From Hephaestia caeni (GTDB lineage: Bacteria > Pseudomonadota > Alphaproteobacteria > Sphingomonadales > Sphingomonadaceae), in the NCBI RefSeq assembly GCF_003550065.1, contig NZ_QXDC01000003.1, positions 186,001-250,000 of the forward strand: DNA of 64,000 bases, given 5' to 3'. A program made the translations under genes and the position numbers. A model generated the notes under the pieces. That model was given only the letters and a program-made list of their open reading frames with translations, did not search any database and had not been told where the DNA came from. Within the stretch, counting starts at the first letter, position 1, and every line of letters begins with the position of its first letter. Shown here piece after piece: positions 8,074 to 17,141 of the stretch.

Positions 8074-9153
8074 TTACTTCTTCCCCGCCACCACCTCGGG
8101 ACGACGGCGGCGTGGGGGGGCATCGGAATGCCGCCGCACGAGCGAATAATCGAGCAGCACACGCCGATGGGGTGACGGCTTGCCGCTCCGCCGATCGCGC
8201 GCCTCGACGACGAGCTGATCGAGCGCGGCGCGCGACATATCCGCGATCGGCTGATGAATCGTCGTCAGCGCGGGCCAGATCGTGGTCGCAAACGGCGTGT
8301 CATCGAACCCGCAGATGCTGAGATCGCCGGGCACATCGACCCCGCGGCGGTGCGCGACCGCGACGGCGGCGGCGGCCATATCGTCGTTGCTGGCGAAGAT
8401 CGCGGTGGGGGACGGATCGCGCGCCAGCAGAAGCTCGGCCGCGTCGAGCCCCGAGCGATAGGTGAACAGGCCCTGCGCGATCAGCGCCTCATCGACCTTC
8501 GCACCCCGCTCCTCAAGCGCGGCGCGATAGCCTTCGAGCCGGCGCGCGCTGGCATGCTGGTTGGGATTGCCGACGATGAACCCGATGCGATCATGCCCCA
8601 TCGCGAGCAGATGCCTGGTCATCGCGCGTGCGGCCTCGAAATCGTCGATCCCGACCGAGGAGACGCGATCGGGCGGGCGCGCGCTTGCGACCACCACCAC
8701 TGGCACCTCGGCTTCGCCGAACAGCGCGATCACCTCGGTCGCGTCGCTGAGCGGCGGCGGCAGCAGCACGCCATCGACGCCGCCGTCGATCAGGTGGCGC
8801 GCCGCGCGCTGTTCGTCCTGGCCAGGTTCGCATTTCTCGATCACGAGCTGGACATCGCCCCGCGCCGCCTGATCGAGCACGCCGACCAGAAATTCGCTGA
8901 GATAGGCCGCGCTCGGATTGCTGTAGAGCAATCCGATTCGCACCTGCCCCCCGCCCGCGAGGCTGCGCGCGGCCGAGTTGGGCGCGTAATTGAGCGCGCG
9001 GATCGCATCCTCGACCGCGGCGCGCGTGAGCGGCCGCACCGTCTGCTCGCCGTTGATCACGCGCGAGACCGTCATCGGCGAGACGCCGGCGCGCTTGGCG
9101 ACGTCGGCGATCGTGGGGGCGCTGCTACCGCGCCGGCTGGGTTTCTTGGCCAA
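8074..9153 (-). CDS. LacI-family transcriptional regulator, candidate xylan/xylose repressor
   Basis: Sugar-responsive repressor of 359 aa. The N-terminal helix-turn-helix is TIADVAKRAGVSPMTVSRVI (about residues 14-33) and the hinge helix PNSAARSLA (about 57-65); a periplasmic-binding-protein-like effector domain follows, with LGHDRIGFI-type LacI landmarks (here MGHDRIGFIVG) and FASNDDMAAAA. The start is TTG 9153, preceded by GAGG at good spacing. It begins 21 nt after the aguA stop, so it may be read with aguA, and lies upstream of xylD on the same strand. Its recognition helix MTVSRV is identical to that of the second LacI protein at 31239, so both may bind the TAGCGCTA palindromes. It resembles the XylR type; the effector is inferred to be xylose or a xylo-oligosaccharide. 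Confidence 0.85.
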   Translation of the reverse strand: MAKKPSRRGSSAPTIADVAKRAGVSPMTVSRVINGEQTVRPLTRAAVEDAIRALNYAPNSAARSLAGGGQVRIGLLYSNPSAAYLSEFLVGVLDQAARGDVQLVIEKCEPGQDEQRAARHLIDGGVDGVLLPPPLSDATEVIALFGEAEVPVVVVASARPPDRVSSVGIDDFEAARAMTRHLLAMGHDRIGFIVGNPNQHASARRLEGYRAALEERGAKVDEALIAQGLFTYRSGLDAAELLLARDPSPTAIFASNDDMAAAAVAVAHRRGVDVPGDLSICGFDDTPFATTIWPALTTIHQPIADMSRAALDQLVVEARDRRSGKPSPHRRVLLDYSLVRRHSDAPPRRRRPEVVAGKK

Positions 9154-9174
9154 AATCGTTCCTCTGTTGTCTGA

Positions 9175-11319
9175 TCAATGCCCCGGAGCATAGGGAAAGC
9201 GCAATGCCTTGTAATAATCGAGGTCATGCGCGGGCGGCCTCGCGCCCGGCGGCAAGGGCAATTTCGACAGCGACTGGAAATAGGCGATCGAGGCGTCGCG
9301 CCACCATCCGGCCTCACGATGCTGGATCGCGAGGAACGTCGCGGCCTTGGCATAGCGTTCGCGATCGACATAGCGGTCGAGCCCCGCCCAGGTCCGCTGC
9401 ATGGCGGCAACCGCATCGACCCCGCGGCCGTAGCGACTGACGAGCGTGTTCCACAAACTGTCGCCCGATGCCATCCGATAGCCCCACGGCAGATGGTGGA
9501 ACCACAGCAGGTAATCGTCGCCCACCGTGCCGAGATCGGCGAAGCGCCGCGCCACCGGCGGCGCATATTGCGCGACCGCATCGCTGCCCGATGCCGTGCG
9601 ATCGAAGCCGATTCCGTTCGCGTCGGCGCGGTTGTAATAGGTGGGGTTCCATTCGGGGCGATCGAGATCGCCTACCCACGGCGCGGGGCCGTAATGGTGG
9701 CCGGTCGCCATCTGGTGCGCGAGACCGAGCGGAGTCATGTAATCGACCGCCGCCTGACGCGACCCCATCATCATCGCGGCGACGGGCGCGACGAAGGCGG
9801 GATCGGTGGTGAAGGTCTGTTTGATCCATTCCTCGGCGATCGTGCGCGACGACAGATCGGGATTCCAGGCGAGGCGGCCGAAGGCGTACCAATTGGCCTG
9901 ATTGAAATCGGAGCCCGTCCAGTCGCGATCCGAGCCGATGTTCGCGACGCCCGCGATCGCGCTCAAAGCGTGGCCGTCGAGCCGGCCTTCGATCACCTTC
10001 GCGACCGTCGAGCCCTTGCCCTTTGCATAGGTGTCGGCGTCGAGCGCTTCCTCGAACAGCGGCGCGAGGTAGACGAGATGGGTCGCGAAGCCGAGATATT
10101 CCTTGGTGATCTGCACTTCGAGCGCGAGCGGCGTTTCCGGCATCGCGCCGAACAGCGGCGAGAATGGCTCGCGCGGCTGGAAATCCACGGGGCCGTTCTT
10201 GACCTGGAGGATGACGTTGGCGGCGAACCTGCCGTCGAGCGGTTTGAACTCGCTATACGCCTGTCTGGGGCGGTCCTCGGCATTGTCGGCCGAATAGACG
10301 AAGGCGCGCCAGATGACGATGCCGTGATGCGGGCGAAGCGCGGCGGCGAGCATGTTGGCGCCTTCGGCATGGCTGCGGTGATAATCGCCCGGGCCGGGCT
10401 GGCCTTCCGAATTGGCTTTGACGAGGAAGCCGCCGAAATCGGGAATCGCGGCATAGATCTCGTCGGCCTTGGCGCGCCACCATGCCGCGACCTGCGGATC
10501 GAGCGGATCGGCGGTCGGCAAGCCGCCGAGCACCTTGGGCGAGGCGAAATTGACCGATAGCCACACCTTGATGCCATAGGGCCGGAAAACGTCCGCCAGC
10601 GCCGCCGCCTTGGCGATGAAGCGCGGCGTCAGCATGTCGGGCGCGGCATTGACGTTGTTGAGCACGGCGCCGTTGATGCCGATCGAGGCATTGGCGCGCG
10701 CGTAATCGGTGTAGCGCGGATCGCGGTAATCGGGCAGCCGCCACCAATCCCAGATCGATTGCCCGGCATAGCCGCGCTCGACGCTGCGATCGAGATTGTC
10801 CCAGTGATCGAGCATCCGAATCGCGATTCGCGGCGCCGACGACATATCGAGATCGTCGAGCCGCGCCCCCGTCTGCGCCAGCCGCAGCCAGGCGAAGGCG
10901 CCGTGGAGCAGCCCGATATCGGTGTTGGCGGCGATCACCGTCACCGCCGCGCCGTCGAGCGTGACGCTGCGGATCAGATAGCCTTCGTCGCCGAGCCGGG
11001 CGAGCGGCAGGCCGAGGGCGGTGAGGCGAGGAAGTTCGGCGGGCGTGCCGATCACGAGCGCGCCGGCGCGCGGTGTCGTGGCGCGCGGCGGCGGTGCGCC
11101 GAGCAGGCCGGCAAGCCCGCGATCGAGTTCGCCGAGCGCCGCGCGCAGGCTGGGCGACGGATCGGCGGGCGCGAGGATCGCGGCGGCTTGCGCGGCGACG
11201 ACGGCGCGCGGGGCCGCCGCGAGCGGGCGATAGCGGAGCCAGAGATCGTAGCCGTCCTCGGCGTGCGCGGCCGGCGCGATCCCCAGCAGCAACGCCAATG
11301 CCAGCAGCAGCCTCGTCAT
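9175..11319 (-). CDS. aguA: GH67 xylan alpha-1,2-glucuronidase
   Basis: Removes (4-O-methyl)glucuronic acid from the non-reducing end of xylo-oligosaccharides. The protein has 714 aa with signal peptide MTRLLLALALLLGIAPAAHA, so it is exported, probably periplasmic. The full GH67 layout is present: an N-terminal GH20-like beta domain, the catalytic barrel from DHWDNLDRSVERGYAG (about 171-186), and a helical C-terminus. Catalytic residues align by spacing with Cellvibrio GlcA67A: general acid E305 in VKANSEGQPGP, and bases D379 (GPVDFQ) and E407 (ITKEYLG). The start ATG 11319 has an excellent GAGGAGGGGG site. It is transcribed divergently from the GH3 gene across one shared operator and is followed 21 nt later by the lacI gene. 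Confidence 0.95.
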   Translation of the reverse strand: MTRLLLALALLLGIAPAAHAEDGYDLWLRYRPLAAAPRAVVAAQAAAILAPADPSPSLRAALGELDRGLAGLLGAPPPRATTPRAGALVIGTPAELPRLTALGLPLARLGDEGYLIRSVTLDGAAVTVIAANTDIGLLHGAFAWLRLAQTGARLDDLDMSSAPRIAIRMLDHWDNLDRSVERGYAGQSIWDWWRLPDYRDPRYTDYARANASIGINGAVLNNVNAAPDMLTPRFIAKAAALADVFRPYGIKVWLSVNFASPKVLGGLPTADPLDPQVAAWWRAKADEIYAAIPDFGGFLVKANSEGQPGPGDYHRSHAEGANMLAAALRPHHGIVIWRAFVYSADNAEDRPRQAYSEFKPLDGRFAANVILQVKNGPVDFQPREPFSPLFGAMPETPLALEVQITKEYLGFATHLVYLAPLFEEALDADTYAKGKGSTVAKVIEGRLDGHALSAIAGVANIGSDRDWTGSDFNQANWYAFGRLAWNPDLSSRTIAEEWIKQTFTTDPAFVAPVAAMMMGSRQAAVDYMTPLGLAHQMATGHHYGPAPWVGDLDRPEWNPTYYNRADANGIGFDRTASGSDAVAQYAPPVARRFADLGTVGDDYLLWFHHLPWGYRMASGDSLWNTLVSRYGRGVDAVAAMQRTWAGLDRYVDRERYAKAATFLAIQHREAGWWRDASIAYFQSLSKLPLPPGARPPAHDLDYYKALRFPYAPGH

Positions 11320-11339
11320 CCACCCCCTCCTCTTCGCGG

Positions 11340-11372
11340 TTGACAACCTCCTAGAGCATGGTAGCGCTATCA
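11340..11372 (+). promoter_or_regulatory. Divergent aguA/GH3 promoter with xylan-box operator
   Basis: A consensus -35 hexamer TTGACA (11340-11345) is followed by operator TGGTAGCGCTATCA (11359-11372) covering the expected -10 position of the GH3 promoter. The palindrome can control both divergent genes: 39 nt from the aguA start and 44 nt from the GH3 start. Confidence 0.75.
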
Positions 11373-11416
11373 GCAACGGCCGCGGTCAGCGCGGCGTGAA
11401 CTTGGGGAGGATGGGA

Positions 11417-13798
11417 ATGAAGGCTCACGCGATCCTGGGCGCTGTTTCGGCTCTCGCACTGGTTTCGGCCGCACCCGTTCCCGCCCCCGTCGCCGCTCCC
11501 GCTCCTGCGGCCGCCGCGCAGGCGGAGCAGCCGCTCTATCGGCAGGTGTCGGCGCCGGTCGCCGACCGGGTCGAAGATCTGCTCGCCCGCATGACGCTCG
11601 AGGAAAAGGTCGCGCAACTCGAGGTCGTGTGGACGGGCAAGACCGCCATCTTCGACGCGAACGACCAGTTCGACGCCGCCAAGATGGCAAAGGTCTATCC
11701 CAACGGAATCGGCGGGGTCGCCCGCCCTTCCGACGCGCACGGCCCGATCTCGCCGCGCGAATTGCCCGGGCGCGACGTTGCGCAGACGATCCGGCTGGTC
11801 AACGCGATGCAGAAATGGGCGACCACCAAGACGCGCCTCGGCATCCCGATCCTGTTCCATGAGGAAGGGCTGCACGGTTACGCCGCGCCGGGCGCGACCA
11901 GTTTCCCGATCCCGATCGGGCTCGCCTCGTCATGGGACCCCGATCTGGTGCGACGGACGAACGTCGTCACCGCGCGCGAGATTCGCGCGCGCGGGGTGAC
12001 GCAGGCGCTGTCGCCGGTGGTCGATATCGCGCGCGACCCGCGCTGGGGCCGGATCGAGGAGACGTTCGGCGAAGACCCCTATCTGGTCGGCGAGATGGGC
12101 GTCGCCGCGGTCGAGGGGCTGCAAGGGCCGGGGCGCGCGCGCGTGCTCAAGCCGGGGCATGTCTTCGCCACACTCAAGCATCTGACCGGCCACGGCCAGC
12201 CCGAGAGCGGCACCAATGTCGGCCCCGCGCCACTTTCCGAACGCGAATTGCGCGAGAATTTCTTCCCGCCGTTCGAGGAAGTGATCCGCCGCACCGGCGT
12301 CGCCGCGGTGATGCCGTCGTATAACGAGATCGACGGCGTGCCGAGCCACGCCAACAAATGGCTGCTCACCGACGTGCTGCGCGGCGAATGGGGTTTTCGC
12401 GGCGCGATCACCAGCGATTATTCGGCGATCGACCAGTTGAAGGATATCCACCACATCGCGGGCGACCTGGAGCAAGCCGCGCGGCTGGCGCTCGCGGCCG
12501 GGGTCGACATGGACCTGCCCGACGGGCTGTCGTACCGGACGCTCGTCAAGCAGGTGCGCGAGGGCAAGGTCTCGCAAGCCGCGATCGACCAGGCCGTGCG
12601 CTATGTGCTCGACATGAAGTTCCGATCGGGGCTGTTCGAGAATCCCTATGCCGACGTCGCCGCAGCGGAGGCGATCACCAACAATGCCGACGCCCGCGCG
12701 CTGGCGCTTGAGGCGGCGCAAAAGTCGATCGTGCTGCTCAAGAACGACGGGCTATTGCCGCTGAAACCAACGGGCACGATCGCGGTGATCGGCCCCAATG
12801 CGGCCAAGGCGCATCTCGGCGGCTATTACGGGATTCCGCCGCACACCGTATCGCTGCTCGACGGCGTCAAGGCCAAGGTCGGCGATCGGGCACGCATCGT
12901 CTATGCCGAGGGCGTCAAGATCACCGAGAACGACGATTGGTGGGCGGACGAGGTGACGCTCGCCGATCCCGCACAGAACCGGCAGCGGATTGCGCAGGCG
13001 GTGGAAGCCGCCAGGGGCGCCGACACGATCATCCTCAATATCGGCGGCAACGAACAGACCAGCCGCGAAGCCTGGGCCGACAACCATCTCGGCGATCGCG
13101 ACGACATCGTCATGGTGGGGCAGCAGCAGGAATTGTTCGATGCGCTGAAGGCGCTGGGCAAGCCGATCGTGGTGGTGCTGACCAACGGCCGCCCGCTCTC
13201 GGTCAACCAGGTCGCCGAACAGGCCGACGCGCTGATCGAGGGCTGGTATGGCGGCGAGCAAGGCGGCGCCGCGATGGCCGACGTGCTGTTCGGCAGCGTC
13301 AATCCCGGCGGCAAGCTGCCGGTGACGATCGCACGCTGCGTCGGGCAATTGCCGCTGTTCTACAACCACAAGCCGAGCGCGCAGCGCGGCTATCTGTTCG
13401 ACACCACGGCGCCACTGTTCCCGTTCGGCTACGGGCTCAGCTACACCAGCTTCGAAATCGGCGCGCCGCGGCTGTCGGCGGCAACGATCAGCACCGGGGG
13501 CAGCGTGACCGTGTCGGTCGACGTCGCCAACACCGGCAAGGTCGCGGGCGACGAGGTGGTCCAGCTCTATATCCGCGACAGGGAAAGCTCGGTGACGCAG
13601 CCGGTGAAGGAGCTGAAAGGTTTCCGCCGCGTGACGCTGGCGCCCGGCGAGAAGCAGACGATCAGCTTCACGCTGACGCCGCGGTCGCTCTCGCTGTGGA
13701 ACATCGACATGAAGCGCGTCGTCGAGCCGGGCGCGTTCGACATCATGGTCGGGCCCGACTCGCGCACGCTCAAGACGGTGACGCTGGTGGTGTCGTGA
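11417..13798 (+). CDS. GH3 beta-xylosidase/beta-glucosidase, secreted
   Basis: Cleaves xylobiose and short xylo-oligosaccharides (beta-glucosidase activity is the alternative). It is 793 aa with signal peptide MKAHAILGAVSALALVSA followed by an Ala/Pro-rich linker. Domains in order are the GH3 N-terminal barrel with nucleophile D334 in GAITSDYSAI, the alpha/beta sandwich domain with KSIVLLKNDGLLPL and IIGWYGGEQGG-like features, and a C-terminal FnIII-like domain (GSVTVSVDVANTGKVAGDEV). The start at ATG 11417 follows GGGGAGG by six bases; the GTG 21 nt earlier is unlikely. The stop overlaps the next start as GTGA, so the esterase behind it is translationally coupled. The xylanolytic neighbours favour beta-xylosidase. 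Confidence 0.88.
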   Translation: MKAHAILGAVSALALVSAAPVPAPVAAPAPAAAAQAEQPLYRQVSAPVADRVEDLLARMTLEEKVAQLEVVWTGKTAIFDANDQFDAAKMAKVYPNGIGGVARPSDAHGPISPRELPGRDVAQTIRLVNAMQKWATTKTRLGIPILFHEEGLHGYAAPGATSFPIPIGLASSWDPDLVRRTNVVTAREIRARGVTQALSPVVDIARDPRWGRIEETFGEDPYLVGEMGVAAVEGLQGPGRARVLKPGHVFATLKHLTGHGQPESGTNVGPAPLSERELRENFFPPFEEVIRRTGVAAVMPSYNEIDGVPSHANKWLLTDVLRGEWGFRGAITSDYSAIDQLKDIHHIAGDLEQAARLALAAGVDMDLPDGLSYRTLVKQVREGKVSQAAIDQAVRYVLDMKFRSGLFENPYADVAAAEAITNNADARALALEAAQKSIVLLKNDGLLPLKPTGTIAVIGPNAAKAHLGGYYGIPPHTVSLLDGVKAKVGDRARIVYAEGVKITENDDWWADEVTLADPAQNRQRIAQAVEAARGADTIILNIGGNEQTSREAWADNHLGDRDDIVMVGQQQELFDALKALGKPIVVVLTNGRPLSVNQVAEQADALIEGWYGGEQGGAAMADVLFGSVNPGGKLPVTIARCVGQLPLFYNHKPSAQRGYLFDTTAPLFPFGYGLSYTSFEIGAPRLSAATISTGGSVTVSVDVANTGKVAGDEVVQLYIRDRESSVTQPVKELKGFRRVTLAPGEKQTISFTLTPRSLSLWNIDMKRVVEPGAFDIMVGPDSRTLKTVTLVVS

Positions 13799-15855
13799 GG
13801 CTGCTGCTGCTCGTTGCCGCGACGCTCGCCGCCGCGCCGCTGGCGGCGCAGGAACCGCATTGGGTCGCGTCCTGGGGATCGGCGCAGCAGGTGCCCGAAC
13901 CGCATAACGCGCTGCCCGACGATGCGCTGACCGATGCGACGCTGCGCCAGACGGTGCGGCTTTCGCTGGGCGGCACGCGCGTGCGGGTGCGCTTCTCGAA
14001 CGCGTTCGGCACCGCACCGCTGACGATCGACGCCGCCGCGATCGCGCGGCCGGTGGCGCGCGGTAAACCGCAGATCGTGCCGGCGACCAACGTGCGGCTG
14101 AGCTTCGGCGGGATGGCATCGGTGACGATTCCGGCGGGGGCGGAATATGTTTCGGACCCGGTGCTCTTCGACGCGCCGGCTGGATCGGACGTCACGGTGA
14201 GCATCCATTATCCCGAGCCGCCCGCGCGGCAGACCGGCCATCCGGGATCGCGCGCGACATCGTTCGTGGCACCGGGCAATCGCGTCGGCGACGCCGATCT
14301 GCCAGGCGCGATGCCGGTTGAGCATTGGTATCAGCTTGCCGACATCGAAGTGGCGGCCGACGGCCACGCGCGCGCGATCGTGACGATCGGCGATTCGATC
14401 ACCGACGGGCACGGTGCGACCACCGACGGCGACGATCGCTGGCCCGACCAACTCGCCGCCCGGTTGCGCGCGGCGGGCGCCGACGCGGCCGTGATCAACA
14501 CCGGGATCGGCGGCAACCGCGTGCTGCTCGACGGGCTCGGCCCCAATCTGCTGGCGCGGTTCGACCGCGACACCGCCGCGCGCAGCGGCGCCACCGACGT
14601 GATCCTGCTCGAAGCGATCAACGATCTCGGCACGCTGACGCGCGACGCGCCGGTATCGCAGGCGGAGCACGATGCGCTCGTCGCGAAGATCATCACCGGA
14701 TACGGCCAGGCGATCGACCGCGCGCATGCCCAAGGTCTGCGCATCTGGGGTGGCACGCTGACGCCGTTCGTCGGCAACGATTATTATCATGCCGATGCCG
14801 CCAACGAGGCCGACCGCCAGGCGCTCAACGCCTGGATTCGGACGCCCGGCCATTTCGACGGCGTGATCGATTTCGACCGCGCCGTTCGCGATCCCGCGCA
14901 GCCGGAACGACTCTTGCCGGCGTACGATTCGGGCGATCATCTCCACCCGTCGCCCGCGGGCTATGCGGCGATGGCGGCGGCGGTGCCGATCACGGCGTTC
15001 ACACCGAACGGGCCGAGAATCGCGATCACCTTCGACGATCTGCCCGCGCACGGGCCGCTGCCGGAGGGCGACAACCGGGTCGCGATCATGGCGGCGATCA
15101 GCAACGCGCTGAAGGAGGCGGGCGTACCGCCGACCTATGGCTTCACCAACGGCGGCTTCGCCGAGAACGAGCCAGCGTCGACGCCCGCACTGGCGGCGTG
15201 GCGCGCCTCGGGGCAGGTGCTCGGCAATCACACCTGGTCGCACATGAACCTCAATGAGAACGCCCTCGCGGCGTGGCAGGCCGATCTGCTGCGCGACGAA
15301 GCCGTAATCGCCCCGCTGATGACCGACAGCGACTGGCACTGGCTGCGCTACCCCTATCTCGCCGAGGGCGAGACGCCGGATAAGTGGCAGGCCGCGCGGC
15401 GCTTCCTCGCCGGGCACGGCTACAAAATCGCCAGCGTGACGATGAGCTTCGGCGACTATGCCTGGGCGGCGCCCTATGCGCGTTGCGTGGCGAAGCAGGA
15501 CGACGCGGGGATCGCCGCGCTGGAGGCGAGCTATATGAAGGCGGCGGCCGATGCGCTTTCCTGGGCGCAGGCGGCATCGAACAAGGTCGAGGGGCGCCAG
15601 ATCCCGCTGGTGCTGCTGATGCATGTCGGCGCGCTCGACGCGCGGATGCTGCCACGGCTGCTCGACTTCTACCGTGCACAGGGCGCGCGCTTCGTGTCGC
15701 TGGCCGAGGCCGAGCGCGATCCCTTTTATGCGGGCGACATCGCCCCCGCCACGGCGCGTCATCCGGCGACGCTCGAGGCGGCCGCGATCGCGAAGGGGGT
15801 TGCGCTCCCACCCGCGCCCTCGCCGCCCGCCACGCTGGAAAGCATTTGCCAATGA
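13795..15855 (+). CDS. Two-domain esterase: SGNH hydrolase fused to polysaccharide deacetylase (CE4)
   Basis: A secreted 686-aa protein with signal MRLLLLVAATLAAAPLAA starting at GTG 13795, which overlaps the GH3 stop. The N-terminal ~395 residues are an SGNH/GDSL esterase: block I TIGDSITDG (S201), GIGGNR (oxyanion region, ~237-242), AINDLG (~275) and the acid/base pair in SGDHLHPSPAG (D381, H384). A beta-sandwich precedes it. The C-terminal ~280 residues are a NodB-fold CE4 domain: ITFDD (D414, D415), HTWSH metal histidines (H479, H483), RYPY (~518) and a late LMHVG. Both catalytic sets look intact. Acetyl-xylan de-esterification by two different chemistries is the likely role; this is inferred from context. 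Each domain is known alone, and the fusion is the unusual part. Confidence 0.85.
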   Translation: MRLLLLVAATLAAAPLAAQEPHWVASWGSAQQVPEPHNALPDDALTDATLRQTVRLSLGGTRVRVRFSNAFGTAPLTIDAAAIARPVARGKPQIVPATNVRLSFGGMASVTIPAGAEYVSDPVLFDAPAGSDVTVSIHYPEPPARQTGHPGSRATSFVAPGNRVGDADLPGAMPVEHWYQLADIEVAADGHARAIVTIGDSITDGHGATTDGDDRWPDQLAARLRAAGADAAVINTGIGGNRVLLDGLGPNLLARFDRDTAARSGATDVILLEAINDLGTLTRDAPVSQAEHDALVAKIITGYGQAIDRAHAQGLRIWGGTLTPFVGNDYYHADAANEADRQALNAWIRTPGHFDGVIDFDRAVRDPAQPERLLPAYDSGDHLHPSPAGYAAMAAAVPITAFTPNGPRIAITFDDLPAHGPLPEGDNRVAIMAAISNALKEAGVPPTYGFTNGGFAENEPASTPALAAWRASGQVLGNHTWSHMNLNENALAAWQADLLRDEAVIAPLMTDSDWHWLRYPYLAEGETPDKWQAARRFLAGHGYKIASVTMSFGDYAWAAPYARCVAKQDDAGIAALEASYMKAAADALSWAQAASNKVEGRQIPLVLLMHVGALDARMLPRLLDFYRAQGARFVSLAEAERDPFYAGDIAPATARHPATLEAAAIAKGVALPPAPSPPATLESICQ

Positions 15856-15896
15856 CAGACAGGTGGCGCAGAGCGACGGTGACGCCCATAGAATGC

Positions 15897-15935
15897 TTGA
15901 CTCGTGGGCCGTATCGCATATTGGTAGCGCTATCA
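15897..15935 (+). promoter_or_regulatory. xylX promoter with overlapping xylan-box operator
   Basis: A -35 element TTGACT (15897-15902), 16-nt spacer and -10-like TATTGG (15919-15924) run straight into operator TGGTAGCGCTATCA (15922-15935). The palindrome overlaps the -10, the classical position for repression. It ends 20 nt before the xylX start. Confidence 0.75.
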
Positions 15936-15955
15936 CACGCGAGGGGATGCACGAG

Positions 15956-17098
15956 ATGGATTTTGCGGTGACGACCGCGTTGCCGGCCGATTGGCGGACC
16001 GGCCGGTTTGTCGGGCGCGTCGACCGCGGCGACGGCCCGTGCGTCATCCTGATTCGCGACGGCCGCGCCATTGATATCACCCACGCCTACCCCACCGTTT
16101 CCGCCTTCGCCGCGGCGGGCGCGCCCGATTGCGACGGCGAGGACCTGGGGGCGCTCGACGCGCTCGGCCTGTCGGTGACGGCGATCCCGCGGCTGCTGAG
16201 CCCGATCGACCTCCAGTGCGTCAAGGCATCGGGCGTCACCTTCGCGGTCTCTGCGATCGAGCGCGTGATCGAGGAGCGCGCGCGCGGCGATGCGGGCAAG
16301 GCGGCCAAGGTGCGCGGGCGGCTCGAGGAGCGCATCGGCGGCTCGATCCGATCGGTGGTGCCGGGCAGCGGCGACGCCGCGGCGCTCAAACAGGCGCTGA
16401 TCGACGACGGCATGTGGTCACAATATCTCGAGGTCGCGATCGGCCCCGATGCGGAGATTTTCACCAAGTCGCCGGTGCTCTCGACCATCGGCTGGGGCGC
16501 CGAGATCGGCGTGCGATCCGATTCGACGTGGAACAACCCCGAGCCCGAAGTGGTGCTGCTGGTCGCGCCCGACGGCCGCGCGCTGGGCGCGACATTGGGC
16601 AACGACGTCAACCTGCGCGATTTCGAGGGGCGATCGGCGCTGCTGCTCGGCAAGGCCAAGGACAATAACGCCTCGTGCTCGCTGGGGCCGTTCATCCGGC
16701 TGTTCGATGGTGATTTCACGATGGACGACGTACGCGCGGCCGAACTCGATCTGGAGATCACCGGCGCGGAGGACGGCTATCGCCTGACCGGGCACAGCTC
16801 GATGCGCGAGATCAGCCGCGATCCCGACGACCTCGTCCGCCAATCGCTGAGCGAGCATCATTATCCCGACGGCTTCGTGCTGTTCCTCGGCACGCTGTTC
16901 GCCCCCACCCAGGACCGGGACGAGCCCGGGCGCGGCTTCACCCACAAGATCGGCGATCGCGTATCGATCGCGACGCCGCGGCTCGGCACGCTCGTCAACC
17001 GCGTCGTCACCTCGAAACAGGCCGCGCCCTGGACGATGGGGATCGGCGCGCTGATCACCAATCTCGCCGGCCGGGGGCTGCTCGGGCGCGCCGAATGA
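15956..17098 (+). CDS. xylX: 2-keto-3-deoxy-D-xylonate dehydratase (FAH-fold)
   Basis: Dehydrates 2-keto-3-deoxyxylonate to alpha-ketoglutarate semialdehyde in the Weimberg pathway. The length is 380 aa with a C-terminal fumarylacetoacetate-hydrolase-type domain. The metal/active-site landmarks are VTFAVSAIERVIEERARGDA (~97-116), YLEVAIGPDAEIFTKSPVLS (~159-178) and LGNDVNLRDFEGRSALLLGKAKDNNASC further on. From memory these blocks follow Caulobacter XylX nearly line for line. I start at ATG 15956, nine bases after GAGGGG; an in-frame ATG at 15947 is directly adjacent to the ribosome site and less likely. xylB follows after 43 nt, probably in the same transcript. Confidence 0.92.
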   Translation: MDFAVTTALPADWRTGRFVGRVDRGDGPCVILIRDGRAIDITHAYPTVSAFAAAGAPDCDGEDLGALDALGLSVTAIPRLLSPIDLQCVKASGVTFAVSAIERVIEERARGDAGKAAKVRGRLEERIGGSIRSVVPGSGDAAALKQALIDDGMWSQYLEVAIGPDAEIFTKSPVLSTIGWGAEIGVRSDSTWNNPEPEVVLLVAPDGRALGATLGNDVNLRDFEGRSALLLGKAKDNNASCSLGPFIRLFDGDFTMDDVRAAELDLEITGAEDGYRLTGHSSMREISRDPDDLVRQSLSEHHYPDGFVLFLGTLFAPTQDRDEPGRGFTHKIGDRVSIATPRLGTLVNRVVTSKQAAPWTMGIGALITNLAGRGLLGRAE

Positions 17099-17141
17099 TC
17101 GCTTCCGCCTACTTCATCACACGACGTCAAGGACTGCCTGA

